NCBI GenBank assembly: GCA_021404565.1
Contig: JAAWWF010000020.1
Span: 1-64,000 of the forward strand
Source: Roseivirga sp.
GTDB taxonomy: Bacteria; Bacteroidota; Bacteroidia; Cytophagales; Cyclobacteriaceae
Direction: 5' to 3'
DNA length: 64,000 nt
Shown here: piece after piece, positions 52,457 to 61,868 of the stretch
Numbering within the stretch: the stretch's first letter is position 1
Layout: every line of letters begins with the position of its first letter
The notes under the pieces: model-generated
What the model was told of the DNA's origin: nothing
Database searches by the model: none
The model's input: only the letters and a program-made list of their open reading frames with translations
Position numbers and translations under genes: made by a program

Positions 52457-55081
52457 TTATTCTTCTTTCAATGCATCAACCGGATTGGCCCTGGCAGCCC
52501 TCAGCGATTGAAAGCTTGTGGAAGCAAAGGCAATCAACACGGTCATGAGCAATGACAGCAATACCGGCTGCAAACCAATATGGGTGCGATATTCAAACTC
52601 CCGTAACCAACCCGACATCAGCAGATAAGCAACAGGTGTAGCCAACATAAAGGCGATAAGAATCAAGCCCGCAAAGCCTTTGTTCAGCAATAAAACCAGC
52701 TGCCCGACCGAAGCCCCCAATACCTTACGAACCCCAATTTCTCTGGCCTTTTGAGCAGTAACGAAGGCGATGAGTCCGAAAAGACCGAAACAGGCAATGA
52801 AAATGGCTAGTGTAGCAAAGGTGCCAAAGAGCTTGCTCAGGCGTTGTTCAGTATTATAAAGGTTATTGTACTCATCATCCATGAACTCATACTCAAAAGG
52901 CACATTGGGAGCAAGTCTGCGCCAGCGCTCCTGTACCTTAGACAAGGTATTCTCTATGTTTTGTCCACTGATCCTCACCAAAACATTGTTAAAGTCACGC
53001 TCTGGCAAAAAAGACATTGGCTGAATTTTTTCATGCATCGATGCAAAATGAAAATCTTTCACCACCCCCCGAACAATTCCATTGCGCCCGTTCATATGAG
53101 CCCGCTTACCTATGGCTTCCTCGGGAGAAATACCAAATCTCCTGACGGCTTCTTCATTGAGCACAAAGGCGAAAACACGATCTTTATATTCAATATCCCT
53201 TGAAATGTTTTTGAGATCCAACTCTGAAAAGAAGCTACCCGCCACCAGTTCTATCTGCATGGCATCCAGAAAGTCCAGGTCGGTGCGAACTCCATTGACA
53301 TAGACCTCTTTTTCTACATCCACGTCTTTGAGAATAATGCTATAGCCTGCATTTAAGCTGGTGGGACTTTCTGAAGTCAATGTCAGGTCCAGCACCCCAG
53401 ATTCTTTCAGCATCTCAGCTTTAAAGGATGCATAATTTCTCAGAATGGATGAGGAAAGCGGTAGCATCAGCACATTGTCATTATTATAGCCCAACTCTTT
53501 TTGCTGCATATAGTCGAGCTGATTGAACACAACAGAAGTACCAATGATGAGGCCGATGGAAATCATGAACTGGCCAGTGACCAAAAACCTTCTAATGAAC
53601 ACACCTCCTTTGGAGCTCTTAAAGCTCCCTTTCAGCACTATCAGGGGTTTGAAACCGGAGAGCACCAGGGCGGGATAAATACCAGCCAGCGTACTTACCA
53701 GCAGTGCCATAAGCAATACAGAGGTAACTAAATCAAACTGAAAAAGATCGGCTATCATGAATACCCTGCCAGAAAGTTCATTGAAGGAAGGCAGCGCCAA
53801 CATGACCAACAGAATGGCTACTACTACAGCCATAAACACCACCATAACCGACTCACCTATAAACTGGTTGAAAAGATTGAAGCGATAGGCCCCGAGCACC
53901 TTTCTCATCCCAATCTCCCGTGCACGATGTACTGCTCTTGCTGTAGCCAGATTGGTGTAATTGACACTGGCTATCACCAGGATAAGCAAGCCGATGATAC
54001 CGAAAATATAGAGATAACGTAGTTCATTTTGTGCTTCCAGTCCAAAGGAGCCTCCCAGCCCCCTGAGGTGAATATCCGTAAGTGGATGTAAGGTAAATGA
54101 GGGAGTGTAACGGGGATTTTCCAGTCGATCGATAATGGCGGGTATTTTAGCTTCTACCTGTGTTGCAGAAACGTTTTCATCCAGCAACAGATAAGAGGTA
54201 TAACTTGCATTATCCCAACGTTCATTCAGGTTAAAGGAGTTGGTAAAGCTGGTCCAGGAAACAAGGAAATCGAAGTGAATATGGGAGTTCTGTGGCTGAT
54301 CCTCCATGACCCCTGTCACCTGATAATCATGCCGGTTATCGATGCGCAGCAGCTTGCCCATCGGATCCTCCTCCCCAAAATACTTCCGGGCCATTTCGCT
54401 TGTCAGTACAATGGATTTAGGGTTGACCAGACAGGTTTGGGGATTGCCCTTCATCAGGGGAAAAGAAAACACCTTGAAAAAAGTACTGTCTGTATGAAAG
54501 AGGCGATCTTCCTGAAACACATTGTCTTTGTACTTAACAATGAAGGGGAAGTAGCTACCCCGGTTAAAAATTCGTACTCCGGTTTCCACTTCAGGCAACT
54601 CACGAATCGCCAGGGGTACAAAGGCATTGGGAGCACTGCTGGACTCATCACTTTCCCCTGTCATTTTTGTATGTGCAACCACAATCCGGTCGGCATTTAC
54701 ATGAAACCTATCATAGCTGAGCTCATGTAGCGCATAAAGCAGAATAAGCATAGCACAAGCCATACCCACTCCCAGGCCCATCACATTGAGGGCCGAATAG
54801 CCCTTGTGTTTGAAAATATTACGAACCGCTACTTTGAAATAATTTGACCACATATCTAAAGGTTTTTGAGAAATCAGTTTGAAGCGCCTTCGAGTAAAGA
54901 AGAACCAGTTGAAATGTTTGAAAACATCTGCCCAGTAGAGCCAATTGGCCTTTCGTTTACCCAGCCTTTGATAGTTATCTGCAAAGAGTTCATCCAGGTC
55001 ACCCTCCACTTCTTCATGGTAAGCCTGATCACAAAAGAGTTTCAATAGTGCACGTGCTGTCTTAGAAGGTTTGGGGCCCAT
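52457..55081 (-). CDS. Large FtsX/MacB-like ABC permease with N-terminal prefix domain
   Basis: 874 residues from ATG 55081, which overlaps the PadR stop as TGATG; the frame runs open to 55129. Residues 1-70 form a short helical prefix (FCDQAYHEEVEGDLDELFADNY) found on permeases of this group. Then come a helix (about 100-122), a periplasmic MacB_PCD-type domain, helices with ARAVHRAREIGMRKVLGA, and a second half with VTAQKAREIGVRKVLGA. No ATPase gene adjacent. Distinct from the two 834-residue copies, which lack the prefix. Confidence 0.88.
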   Translation of the reverse strand: MGPKPSKTARALLKLFCDQAYHEEVEGDLDELFADNYQRLGKRKANWLYWADVFKHFNWFFFTRRRFKLISQKPLDMWSNYFKVAVRNIFKHKGYSALNVMGLGVGMACAMLILLYALHELSYDRFHVNADRIVVAHTKMTGESDESSSAPNAFVPLAIRELPEVETGVRIFNRGSYFPFIVKYKDNVFQEDRLFHTDSTFFKVFSFPLMKGNPQTCLVNPKSIVLTSEMARKYFGEEDPMGKLLRIDNRHDYQVTGVMEDQPQNSHIHFDFLVSWTSFTNSFNLNERWDNASYTSYLLLDENVSATQVEAKIPAIIDRLENPRYTPSFTLHPLTDIHLRGLGGSFGLEAQNELRYLYIFGIIGLLILVIASVNYTNLATARAVHRAREIGMRKVLGAYRFNLFNQFIGESVMVVFMAVVVAILLVMLALPSFNELSGRVFMIADLFQFDLVTSVLLMALLVSTLAGIYPALVLSGFKPLIVLKGSFKSSKGGVFIRRFLVTGQFMISIGLIIGTSVVFNQLDYMQQKELGYNNDNVLMLPLSSSILRNYASFKAEMLKESGVLDLTLTSESPTSLNAGYSIILKDVDVEKEVYVNGVRTDLDFLDAMQIELVAGSFFSELDLKNISRDIEYKDRVFAFVLNEEAVRRFGISPEEAIGKRAHMNGRNGIVRGVVKDFHFASMHEKIQPMSFLPERDFNNVLVRISGQNIENTLSKVQERWRRLAPNVPFEYEFMDDEYNNLYNTEQRLSKLFGTFATLAIFIACFGLFGLIAFVTAQKAREIGVRKVLGASVGQLVLLLNKGFAGLILIAFMLATPVAYLLMSGWLREFEYRTHIGLQPVLLSLLMTVLIAFASTSFQSLRAARANPVDALKEE

Positions 55082-55422
55082 CAGAAACTCGTTTTGATCG
55101 TAAAGGCATCCGGAGCAATCTGACTCCACATTTGCCTGCGCAGGTCCATGGCCGTTTTCAGAGCCTTCTGACCAAAAAGTGTTACCTGGTAGTACTTTTT
55201 TCGCTTCCCGCCCCGCTCTTTAGTCACTTCACCAAAGGCTGATTCCAGATAGCCTTTTTCTTCAAGGCGATTGGTAGAGGCATGAACTGCCCCGATGCTG
55301 ATGGTTCTGCCTGTTTGCTTTTCAAGCTCCCTTTTAATCGCTACCCCATAGGCCTGATCACGCAGGATTCCGATGGTAAGCAGTATCAGTTCTTCAAACT
55401 CCCCCAGGTAAGTACCCTTCAT
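55081..55422 (-). CDS. PadR-family transcriptional regulator
   Basis: A 113-residue winged-helix protein: LILLTIGILRDQAYGVAIKRELEKQ, ISIGAVHASTNRLEEKGYLES and GGKRKKYYQVTLFGQKAL match PadR. It probably represses its own operon and the downstream permease; the effector is unknown. It is fused by one-base overlap to the permease gene, a very common Cytophagales arrangement. Confidence 0.92.
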   Translation of the reverse strand: MKGTYLGEFEELILLTIGILRDQAYGVAIKRELEKQTGRTISIGAVHASTNRLEEKGYLESAFGEVTKERGGKRKKYYQVTLFGQKALKTAMDLRRQMWSQIAPDAFTIKTSF

Positions 55423-55469
55423 GATAATTTATATTTTTCATAAATGTATATAATATTAAAGAAAACAAA

Positions 55470-55489
55470 AAACCGCCCGAAGGCGGTTT
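55470..55489. terminator. Terminator with CGAA tetraloop
   Basis: AAACCGCC (55470-55477), loop CGAA, GGCGGTTT (55482-55489); T-rich on both strands. It serves the SnoaL-like gene on the minus strand, whose stop is 36 bases away. Confidence 0.85.
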
Positions 55490-55525
55490 CTTTTAGGCCG
55501 GAGCCCACTCTTATAGATAATCTGT

Positions 55526-55885
55526 TTATGCGTGGTAAAAACGCTCTGAAACGATTTTACCGTCCTCCCATCTATCAACCACTGTTTGTTCAACTTTTAC
55601 ATGAACTCCATCCGTCTGCACATATTCCATCACTCCTTCGTAAAAGCTCACATTTCCGTTCACCGCATAATCAGTCACCTCATACCTTATAAACTCTCCT
55701 ACACCAGCCAGCACTGCCTTTTCTTCTGCAATTACCAGTTCCTTCCCTGTTTTGGCCGGGGCATTTCCCTCTACCAAAGAGGCATTGTCTGCCAGATATT
55801 TTTCCTGTGCTACAATAAATTGTCCTTGTGCCAGCAATGCCAAAAGATCCTTCAGGTTTTCTTCGATGTTAGTATTCTGTGTCAT
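55526..55885 (-). CDS. SnoaL-like / NTF2-fold protein
   Basis: A 119-residue cytoplasmic protein with the small NTF2-like cone fold pattern (LLALLAQGQFIVAQEKYLAD at the N-terminus, then IRYEVTDYAVNGNVSFYEG and WEDGKIVSERFYHA at the C-terminus). These proteins bind or isomerise small ligands; no catalytic residue can be assigned. Single-gene unit with its own terminator. Confidence 0.75.
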   Translation of the reverse strand: MTQNTNIEENLKDLLALLAQGQFIVAQEKYLADNASLVEGNAPAKTGKELVIAEEKAVLAGVGEFIRYEVTDYAVNGNVSFYEGVMEYVQTDGVHVKVEQTVVDRWEDGKIVSERFYHA

Positions 55886-56054
55886 TTTCTTTCTGTTAGT
55901 TTTTTAACGTGTTCGGTCATAAAACCTATTTGTAACTTTAAAAGTTTCATATTGATAAAAAACTTTTCAGAAATTTTCAAAACCGTTGTTAAATCACTGT
56001 TAAGGAAGGATATTCTCTGGTCATACTATCCGTTCCGAGTTGTACCCGATTAAG

Positions 56055-57122
56055 TCAGGCTACTGATGGCCTACCTGAACGTTCCAAACCCGATCCTTTA
56101 AGCTGATCACGGAATTGAGAGGGGGTCATGCCTACGGACTTCTTAAAGGCTGTATTGAAAGCAGAAATGGATTTGAAGCCACAGTCAATGGCCACCCCGG
56201 CAATCTTGGCGTTTGCCTGTTCAGGATCAGATAATAGTTCTTTAGCCGCCTGAATCCGATAGGTATTGATGAAATCATTGAAGTTTTTCTCAAACTTCTC
56301 ATTGATCAACCGGGAAAGCACGTCAGGTCTTATCTCGAGTTTTTCAGCCAGTGCAGGCAGGCTCATCTCCCGATCGAGATAAACCTTCCCCTCTTCGACC
56401 AGGGTCAGCAGTGGGGTTTCGTATTTATCCAGGTCACTTCTGGAAACATTCGAGGTCTTATATTTTCGTTCCTTGTTTTGCGAATCAAACAGCTTATGCT
56501 GCTTGAGCGCAACAAACACCACCGCATACATTACCAGGGCAAACCAGGCTGCGCCAATGGCATATACTGTCACCCCTCCCATAAGAATCTGTGAAAGATA
56601 GGCCAACCAAACCATCGCAACCGCCAGACAAAGATTGTTGAGCCAACTCTTCTGTTGAGTATGATTGTCCACACTTCTTTTAAATCGCTGAACCTCCAGG
56701 TACCCGATAACCAGGTAGACGAGCAGTTGTACCATCGCCAGTTGGTAACTCTCTACAATCACCGACCAGGACAAAAAAGGTGTAGTGCCGGCCAGCAAGG
56801 CCGCAGGTATAAAATGGAGCAGATAACCGGATTTCCACTGGAAGTTCTTACGCGTGACAGAATAAATGTAAAGCAAGAGCAAAGGCCCTATCATCACCTT
56901 ACCTACCAAGCCGGCATTGATATATGCGATATGTACCCCATCAAGCAGAAAGTAAAAGATAGACTTGGCCACCCGTACAACAAAGGCGATCAGCAGTAGG
57001 GCCAACAACCTGTTGGAGAGCTTATTCCCTCGCTTAGTTACAAAGAGCCAGACGGAAAAGAAAAGACTGTTGAGTATACCAATACCACTAAAAAAGAACA
57101 GAGTAAGTTGTGCTGCAGACAT
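56055..57122 (-). CDS. AraC-family regulator with seven-helix membrane sensor
   Basis: A 355-residue protein: about seven membrane helices (5-215), a linker, and a C-terminal AraC DNA-binding domain (about 250-340, MSLPALAEKLEIRPDVLSRLINEKF and IDCGFKSISAFNTAFKKSVGMTPSQFR). Senses something at the membrane and regulates transcription; target unknown. It follows the esterase gene by three bases, so the esterase may be its target or partner. Confidence 0.9.
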   Translation of the reverse strand: MSAAQLTLFFFSGIGILNSLFFSVWLFVTKRGNKLSNRLLALLLIAFVVRVAKSIFYFLLDGVHIAYINAGLVGKVMIGPLLLLYIYSVTRKNFQWKSGYLLHFIPAALLAGTTPFLSWSVIVESYQLAMVQLLVYLVIGYLEVQRFKRSVDNHTQQKSWLNNLCLAVAMVWLAYLSQILMGGVTVYAIGAAWFALVMYAVVFVALKQHKLFDSQNKERKYKTSNVSRSDLDKYETPLLTLVEEGKVYLDREMSLPALAEKLEIRPDVLSRLINEKFEKNFNDFINTYRIQAAKELLSDPEQANAKIAGVAIDCGFKSISAFNTAFKKSVGMTPSQFRDQLKGSGLERSGRPSVA

Positions 57123-57125
57123 AAT

Positions 57126-57959
57126 CTATTTTTCAAATAACCACTTAATCGCTTCCATAAACTCAGACCGCCAGAACTTCTCGTTATGTGCACCTTCAGG
57201 GTTGGTCTTTGCGCTTATGTTTACTGCCGGATGCCCCTGCTCTTTAATGAAAGCATACATCTTATCCATTTGCTCATACATCATTGGGCCTTCTTTTTGC
57301 CCTACCAGCAGGTAGAGCCTGCTGTCCTTCGGTAAGGGGTTGTTTTTGGTATAAGCATACACCTCTTCTGAAACCCAATAGGAAGGAGAAAAGATACCTG
57401 CCTTGCCAAACACCCTGGGATAAGTATAAATGGCATAGTGTGAGATCAGCCCTCCCAATGAGCTTCCCATTACAGCCGTATGTTTACGCCCGGCCTTTGT
57501 GCGATACCGGCTATCAATGTAAGGCTTCACTACCTCCACTACAAAACGCATATAGGCCTCACCCTCAGGTTTTCCCAGCCTCTCATTTTCCCAGGGAGTC
57601 AGTTCCGTATTCCTGTTTTCCTGTCCATTGTCTATTCCCACTACAATCAAGTCCAGACCAGTGGATTCTGATAGCTCATTAAGGTTTTCATCTACTCCCC
57701 ATTCTCCTACAAAGGAAGTGGCATCATCAAAAAGGTTTTGCGCATCGTGCATATAAAGGACGGGGTATTTCCCTCGGCCATTTTCATAACCGGGGGGCAG
57801 ATAGACACGCACTTTTCTGGAACGGTTCAGGTCGGGAATTTCGAAGGTTTTTTCTAGTACCGTTACATTGGCTAAGGCTGTAGATTTTTTCTCCTGAGCG
57901 GCAGCGGCTACACAGAGTAGCAGCATAAGTATGAGGTTGATTGACTTCCGGAATTTCAT
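57126..57959 (-). CDS. Exported alpha/beta-hydrolase esterase (Fes/esterase D type)
   Basis: 277 residues from ATG 57959 (signal MKFRKSINLILMLLLCVAAAAQ); the frame extends to 58049 through a TTG. The nucleophile elbow is GSSLG with Ser167, preceded by YPVLYMHDAQNLFDD, and the His is in EGAHNEKFW. This group includes enterochelin and acyl-ester hydrolases. Nearest neighbour is the AraC regulator, three bases downstream; no siderophore genes are near, so the substrate is open. Confidence 0.85.
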   Translation of the reverse strand: MKFRKSINLILMLLLCVAAAAQEKKSTALANVTVLEKTFEIPDLNRSRKVRVYLPPGYENGRGKYPVLYMHDAQNLFDDATSFVGEWGVDENLNELSESTGLDLIVVGIDNGQENRNTELTPWENERLGKPEGEAYMRFVVEVVKPYIDSRYRTKAGRKHTAVMGSSLGGLISHYAIYTYPRVFGKAGIFSPSYWVSEEVYAYTKNNPLPKDSRLYLLVGQKEGPMMYEQMDKMYAFIKEQGHPAVNISAKTNPEGAHNEKFWRSEFMEAIKWLFEK

Positions 57960-58189
57960 GCGATTTTTTTGACCACAACAACATTGAAGATACGGATGAT
58001 AGTCCGATTCGTTCCTGTTGAAAGCTGGGTTTTCAAACAAAATCGACAAAATCGGTCTTTACCGCCATACAGCCACCCTACAACTCGATAGAAAGTTATG
58101 ACAGATCAACATGGTTTTTCAACAACTCAACGGAAAGACCAGGCCTTACTTACTCAAAAGAGGGTTTTAATAGCAAAACCTTGTCAATT

Positions 58190-58591
58190 ATGAGAAAAGT
58201 TATCCCAGCCTTTTTTATCCTCGCCTACATCGGCATTGGAGAGATTCACGCACAGGACCTGACACAACCTAAGTCAGGAAACGCCATACGATTGAAAGAA
58301 TATACCGTCACAATAGCCCAGGGGGAAGAGCTCAACCTTGAAATGTGGGTAGTGGCTGCCAAAAAATACAAACTGAAACTCGGGCAACCCGAAGCTTCAG
58401 GAAAATCAGGGGTCTTATTTACTTTCGGTACGAAGGATAAAACTCCCATTTCTTATGATATGAAATTAAAGGTAGACAGCTCAACGCCTGCCGGTGATTA
58501 TATGTACATTTTGAAAGTACCCGGGACGGGGCGAAATACTGTAAAGAGTACCACCCTTATGGTAAAAGTGGTTCAGGCCGGACCACAATAA
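58190..58591 (+). CDS. Small exported protein of unknown function
   Basis: 133 residues from ATG 58190 (MRKVIPAFFILAYIGIGEIHAQ signal). The mature part is a single Ig/CARDB-like beta domain (LKEYTVTIAQGEELNLEMWVVAAKK, TPAGDYMYILKVPG, TLMVKVVQ). No family recognised. It precedes a LytS/LytTR pair on the same strand but is separated from it by a terminator. Confidence 0.7.
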   Translation: MRKVIPAFFILAYIGIGEIHAQDLTQPKSGNAIRLKEYTVTIAQGEELNLEMWVVAAKKYKLKLGQPEASGKSGVLFTFGTKDKTPISYDMKLKVDSSTPAGDYMYILKVPGTGRNTVKSTTLMVKVVQAGPQ

Positions 58592-58610
58592 ATATACGTG
58601 TTGAAGAGAG

Positions 58611-58638
58611 AGCCCTGATCGGATGGTCAGGGCTTTTT
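58611..58638 (+). terminator. Terminator after the small exported protein
   Basis: AGCCCTGA (58611-58618) and TCAGGGCT (58627-58634) form an 8-bp stem with an 8-base loop and a TTTTT tail. The stem sequence recurs at 21222 and 43423. Confidence 0.9.
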
Positions 58639-58705
58639 GTATATTAAGGCCAGTTATTTTGCCGACAAACCAACCATTTCAAGGGTTGGGATTTGAGTAA
58701 AAACC

Positions 58706-59752
58706 ATGTCGAAAAAGAAGATTTACGGATTAAGAATAGGCATAAGCCTCATGGTGTTTCTGTTCTTTAAAGTGACATCACACAGTATGCTCGACTGGGA
58801 GTTAGCCACATTTATCTCCCTGGCCTTCACCATGCTTAGTGTTATGGTGGTTTTTGAAGTGCTGGACTATACCACCAGGCACCTACTGAGACATTACAAA
58901 GACAGACTTACAGTCAATAAGACATTCTACAAGTTTTATTGGGGCAACTGCCTGATCGTGGCTCCTTTTGTAGTAGTAGCCTCATTTATCCACACAGAAG
59001 TACTGGTGCCGCGAATTCTTTGTGAGGGCTGTGCCCCCTGGGAACCTGGATTGACACAAACTATTGCCCAGGGTCTGGTACTCTCATGGCTCATTATTCT
59101 GGCGAAGACCTTTATGATCTACATGGAATATACCCGTAGATCGGAACGTGAAAAAGCCCTGATTCAAAAAGAGCTGGCCCAGTCGAAATTTGAAAGTTTG
59201 AAAGATCAGATCAAACCACACTTTCTCTTCAACAGTTTTAGCGTGCTAAGCTCAATTATAGAAGATGACCCCAAATTAGCCGTTGAGTTTCTGTCCAGAC
59301 TCTCGAAGATTTACCGGTACGTGTTAGACAACGCTTCACAGCTCGTGCCACTTAAAACCGAGCTTCAATACCTTGAGCATTATATCTTTTTGCTAAAAAC
59401 ACGCCACCAGGGTAACCTCAGTGTGGAGTTCCGGTTAGATATCGATAAGAGTCAATATGACCTCCCAATCCTTTCTCTGCAGATGCTCGTAGAGAACGCC
59501 CTGAAGCACAACTACTTCTCAAAGGAGGCCCCTTTGACTATAGAAATTTTTAATGAAGGCAGCGAGTTTTTAGTGGTACGAAACAACCTGAGAAAAAGAG
59601 AGCTCCAGGAAAAACCTACCAAGCTGGGCCTGCAAAATATCATGAATCGCTATCAAATGCTGCTCGATAAATTTATTATCGTGAAAGAGGATGAGGAGTA
59701 CTTTACAGTGAAATTGCCCCTTATAAATCACGCAGAAACAGTACAGGAATGA
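58706..59752 (+). CDS. LytS-type sensor histidine kinase
   Basis: A 348-residue membrane kinase: helices near 12-22, 33-52, 82-98 and 120-138, then the His_kinase domain with H172 in IKPHFLFNSFSVLSSII and the N-box MLVENALKHNYF. It phosphorylates the LytTR regulator, whose gene overlaps its stop by four bases. The signal is unknown. Confidence 0.9.
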   Translation: MSKKKIYGLRIGISLMVFLFFKVTSHSMLDWELATFISLAFTMLSVMVVFEVLDYTTRHLLRHYKDRLTVNKTFYKFYWGNCLIVAPFVVVASFIHTEVLVPRILCEGCAPWEPGLTQTIAQGLVLSWLIILAKTFMIYMEYTRRSEREKALIQKELAQSKFESLKDQIKPHFLFNSFSVLSSIIEDDPKLAVEFLSRLSKIYRYVLDNASQLVPLKTELQYLEHYIFLLKTRHQGNLSVEFRLDIDKSQYDLPILSLQMLVENALKHNYFSKEAPLTIEIFNEGSEFLVVRNNLRKRELQEKPTKLGLQNIMNRYQMLLDKFIIVKEDEEYFTVKLPLINHAETVQE

Positions 59753-60501
59753 GGGTGGTGATTATTGAAGACGAGGTACTATCGGCCAAACGCCTGGCCA
59801 AGCTCATTCTTGAAATACTGCCAGAGGCCACAGTAGCCGCACAACTCGAGTCTGTAAACGAGGCACTCCTTTGGTTCAGCAGCCACGACAAACCTGATTT
59901 GATATTTCTGGATATACAACTCAATGATGGAACAGGATTCGACATTGTGAGAGAGCTGAAAGATTACCCACATATCATTTTTACAACCGCCTACGAGCAG
60001 TATGCCCTGGACGCCTTTAAATTCAACAGCATTGACTACCTGCTGAAGCCCATTGATAAGAACGAACTTGAAGCCGCCATTCAAAAGCTACAGGAAATAC
60101 ATCAGATTGAGGAGGCTGGTTATCAGGAAAAAATCGAGGCCCTGCAACAGCAGTTTATGCCCGCCCATCGCGAGCGTTTCCTGGTCAAGGTGGGAATGCA
60201 GTTTAAGAGTATTCCAACCAGCTCGATCGCGTATTTTTGCTACAGAGATGGCATCAGCTACTTGCATACCGCTCAACAATCCATGCCCATCGATCATACC
60301 CTGGATCATCTGGTAGATGAACTGGATCCGAAAGTATTTTTCAGAGTGAATCGCCAGTTCATTGTCAATATCAACAGCATTGGGGAAATTCACTCATACT
60401 TCAACAGCAGGCTACTGCTTAACCTTACACCAGCTGCCGAGGAGGAGGTAATCGTGAGTCGTGAAAGGGTGCTGAAGTTCAAGGTCTGGGCGGGACTCTG
60501 A
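59749..60501 (+). CDS. LytTR-family response regulator
   Basis: A 250-residue regulator: receiver domain with E7/D8 and phospho-acceptor D55 (DLIFLDIQLNDG), K100 (YLLKPIDK), and a C-terminal LytTR DNA-binding domain (about 145-245, FRVNRQFIVNINSI). Partner of the kinase immediately upstream. Its target genes are not adjacent; its 3' end abuts a gene remnant on the other strand. Confidence 0.93.
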   Translation: MRVVIIEDEVLSAKRLAKLILEILPEATVAAQLESVNEALLWFSSHDKPDLIFLDIQLNDGTGFDIVRELKDYPHIIFTTAYEQYALDAFKFNSIDYLLKPIDKNELEAAIQKLQEIHQIEEAGYQEKIEALQQQFMPAHRERFLVKVGMQFKSIPTSSIAYFCYRDGISYLHTAQQSMPIDHTLDHLVDELDPKVFFRVNRQFIVNINSIGEIHSYFNSRLLLNLTPAAEEEVIVSRERVLKFKVWAGL

Positions 60502-60502
60502 C

Positions 60503-60662
60503 ACCAGACTTTTACCACCTTATGCTCAATCAGAGCTTTGGCAAAGGCCAATATAGCTTCTTCATTTGAACGAGGTTTCCAACCCAATATCGATTGGGCT
60601 TTGTCACTCCCTAAAAAGAAAAGCGCATGACTTTCGCCATTCGCATTAAATTTCTTCAACAT
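60503..60662 (-). pseudogene. Fragment of an SDR/NAD-epimerase C-terminus
   Basis: About 53 codons (LKKFNANGESHALFFLGSDK and then AQSILGWKPRSNEEAILAFA) resemble the C-terminal end of extended short-chain dehydrogenases (SDKAxxxLGWxPRxxEEAI). No Rossmann or catalytic part is present, and the frame continues only as antisense of the response regulator. Read as a decayed remnant, not a working gene. Confidence 0.5.
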
Positions 60663-60668
60663 CCCCTA

Positions 60669-61868
60669 TCACCAACTGGATGTGGTAGACTCTTTTGAGT
60701 CATTAGTCTCGTCTTTGGGGGCCTGAGGTACAGTATCTCCTTGTTTGGTTGCAGTTTCGGCCGCCTCCTCTCCAGATGGATTCAGGTTCCCGGTTTGTAG
60801 CAGCTCCAGACCAGTGGTTGCCGACACATCTTCCTTGCCTTCATCCAACGCTGAAAGTGCCTCAGGGTCCATCCCATTAGTAGTACCCGGCACAACATTC
60901 ATAAGATGCCCCAGCGCTCCGTCAACCTTCTCCAGTACGTCTTTACCTACCCCCTGATTTACTAAATCGCTTTTCAATGTCATTATATGCTGTGCAGTAG
61001 CACTTTTGATTCTGTGCTCCGTTTCCTGGCTCTCTAAAGCCATTTTTTGCTGCATGTTATTCACTGTTTCGGTTGCCGAACCCTTGAATATCGATTCTAC
61101 CGCTTCAATCAGCCTGTTGAGAATCCGGTACACCAGATTTGCCGAGAAACCACCCAAAATGGCCAGAATGGGTTTTAGCAAATAGTTAATGGAGTTTACC
61201 ATTGCATTTTCATTCAGGCCTTCTTTTGCCACCATTTGTTGCGTACTTTCTTCCGGGTTGATGAAAACCACAAACAATTCAGACAAGAGTACTCCGGCCA
61301 CCAACCCAAGTACAAATCTGGACCAATAAGTTGCTGAGTACTTCATATCAAAAGTACCCTGATTGATATAACTGTTCATTTTAAACAAAGCGTAAAATGA
61401 ACCACCCACACTGGCACAGGATAACAGAAAGGCGAGGCGCAGCGCCTGATCGATGCCATCCCCCTGTAGCAAGCTCAGTTGAATTGTATGTGTGTTTACA
61501 TCTGAAGAAAGACTCGTCAGAATCAGGGCCAACAGCGAAAACACGCTCAGCAGCATAAACTCCCGTACGATAGGCAGCGGACCCAAAAACTTAAGGGGAT
61601 TGGTGCTTTGTCTGTTTTTTTCAAAAAGTACGAGTGTTCCCGGAGTGGCCGGCTTTACCAGGTTAGCCAGATAGTTGTAAACAGGCAATAGTTCCTTTCC
61701 ACCGATTTGATCATCTTCCTTATGCAAAGGGGCAACCTGTGAGGCATCTACGGTTTTGCCATTTGAAATAGCAAAGGCAGTCATTACACGACATTCCTTG
61801 AGTAAATTTTCTTTTAACATGACCGTTTTAAGGCGGTGCGCCTCAAGGCTGACATCTTTGGGTTCCAT
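60669..61868 (-). CDS. Multi-pass membrane protein with acidic coiled C-terminus
   Basis: A 399-residue protein with four hydrophobic segments (about 103-120, 145-165, 186-205, 232-250), then a helical region (260-310) and a low-complexity Glu/Thr/Ser/Gly-rich tail (330-399). The N-terminal 95 residues are soluble. I recognise no family. It stands alone, upstream of the SDR remnant and divergent from the dehydrogenase genes. Confidence 0.7.
   Translation of the reverse strand: MEPKDVSLEAHRLKTVMLKENLLKECRVMTAFAISNGKTVDASQVAPLHKEDDQIGGKELLPVYNYLANLVKPATPGTLVLFEKNRQSTNPLKFLGPLPIVREFMLLSVFSLLALILTSLSSDVNTHTIQLSLLQGDGIDQALRLAFLLSCASVGGSFYALFKMNSYINQGTFDMKYSATYWSRFVLGLVAGVLLSELFVVFINPEESTQQMVAKEGLNENAMVNSINYLLKPILAILGGFSANLVYRILNRLIEAVESIFKGSATETVNNMQQKMALESQETEHRIKSATAQHIMTLKSDLVNQGVGKDVLEKVDGALGHLMNVVPGTTNGMDPEALSALDEGKEDVSATTGLELLQTGNLNPSGEEAAETATKQGDTVPQAPKDETNDSKESTTSSW

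Noticed and set aside
60390-60502. Continuation of the SDR-like frame into the response-regulator gene
   Set aside because: This part is antisense to the LytTR C-terminus and loses any SDR similarity, so the remnant was ended near 60503.
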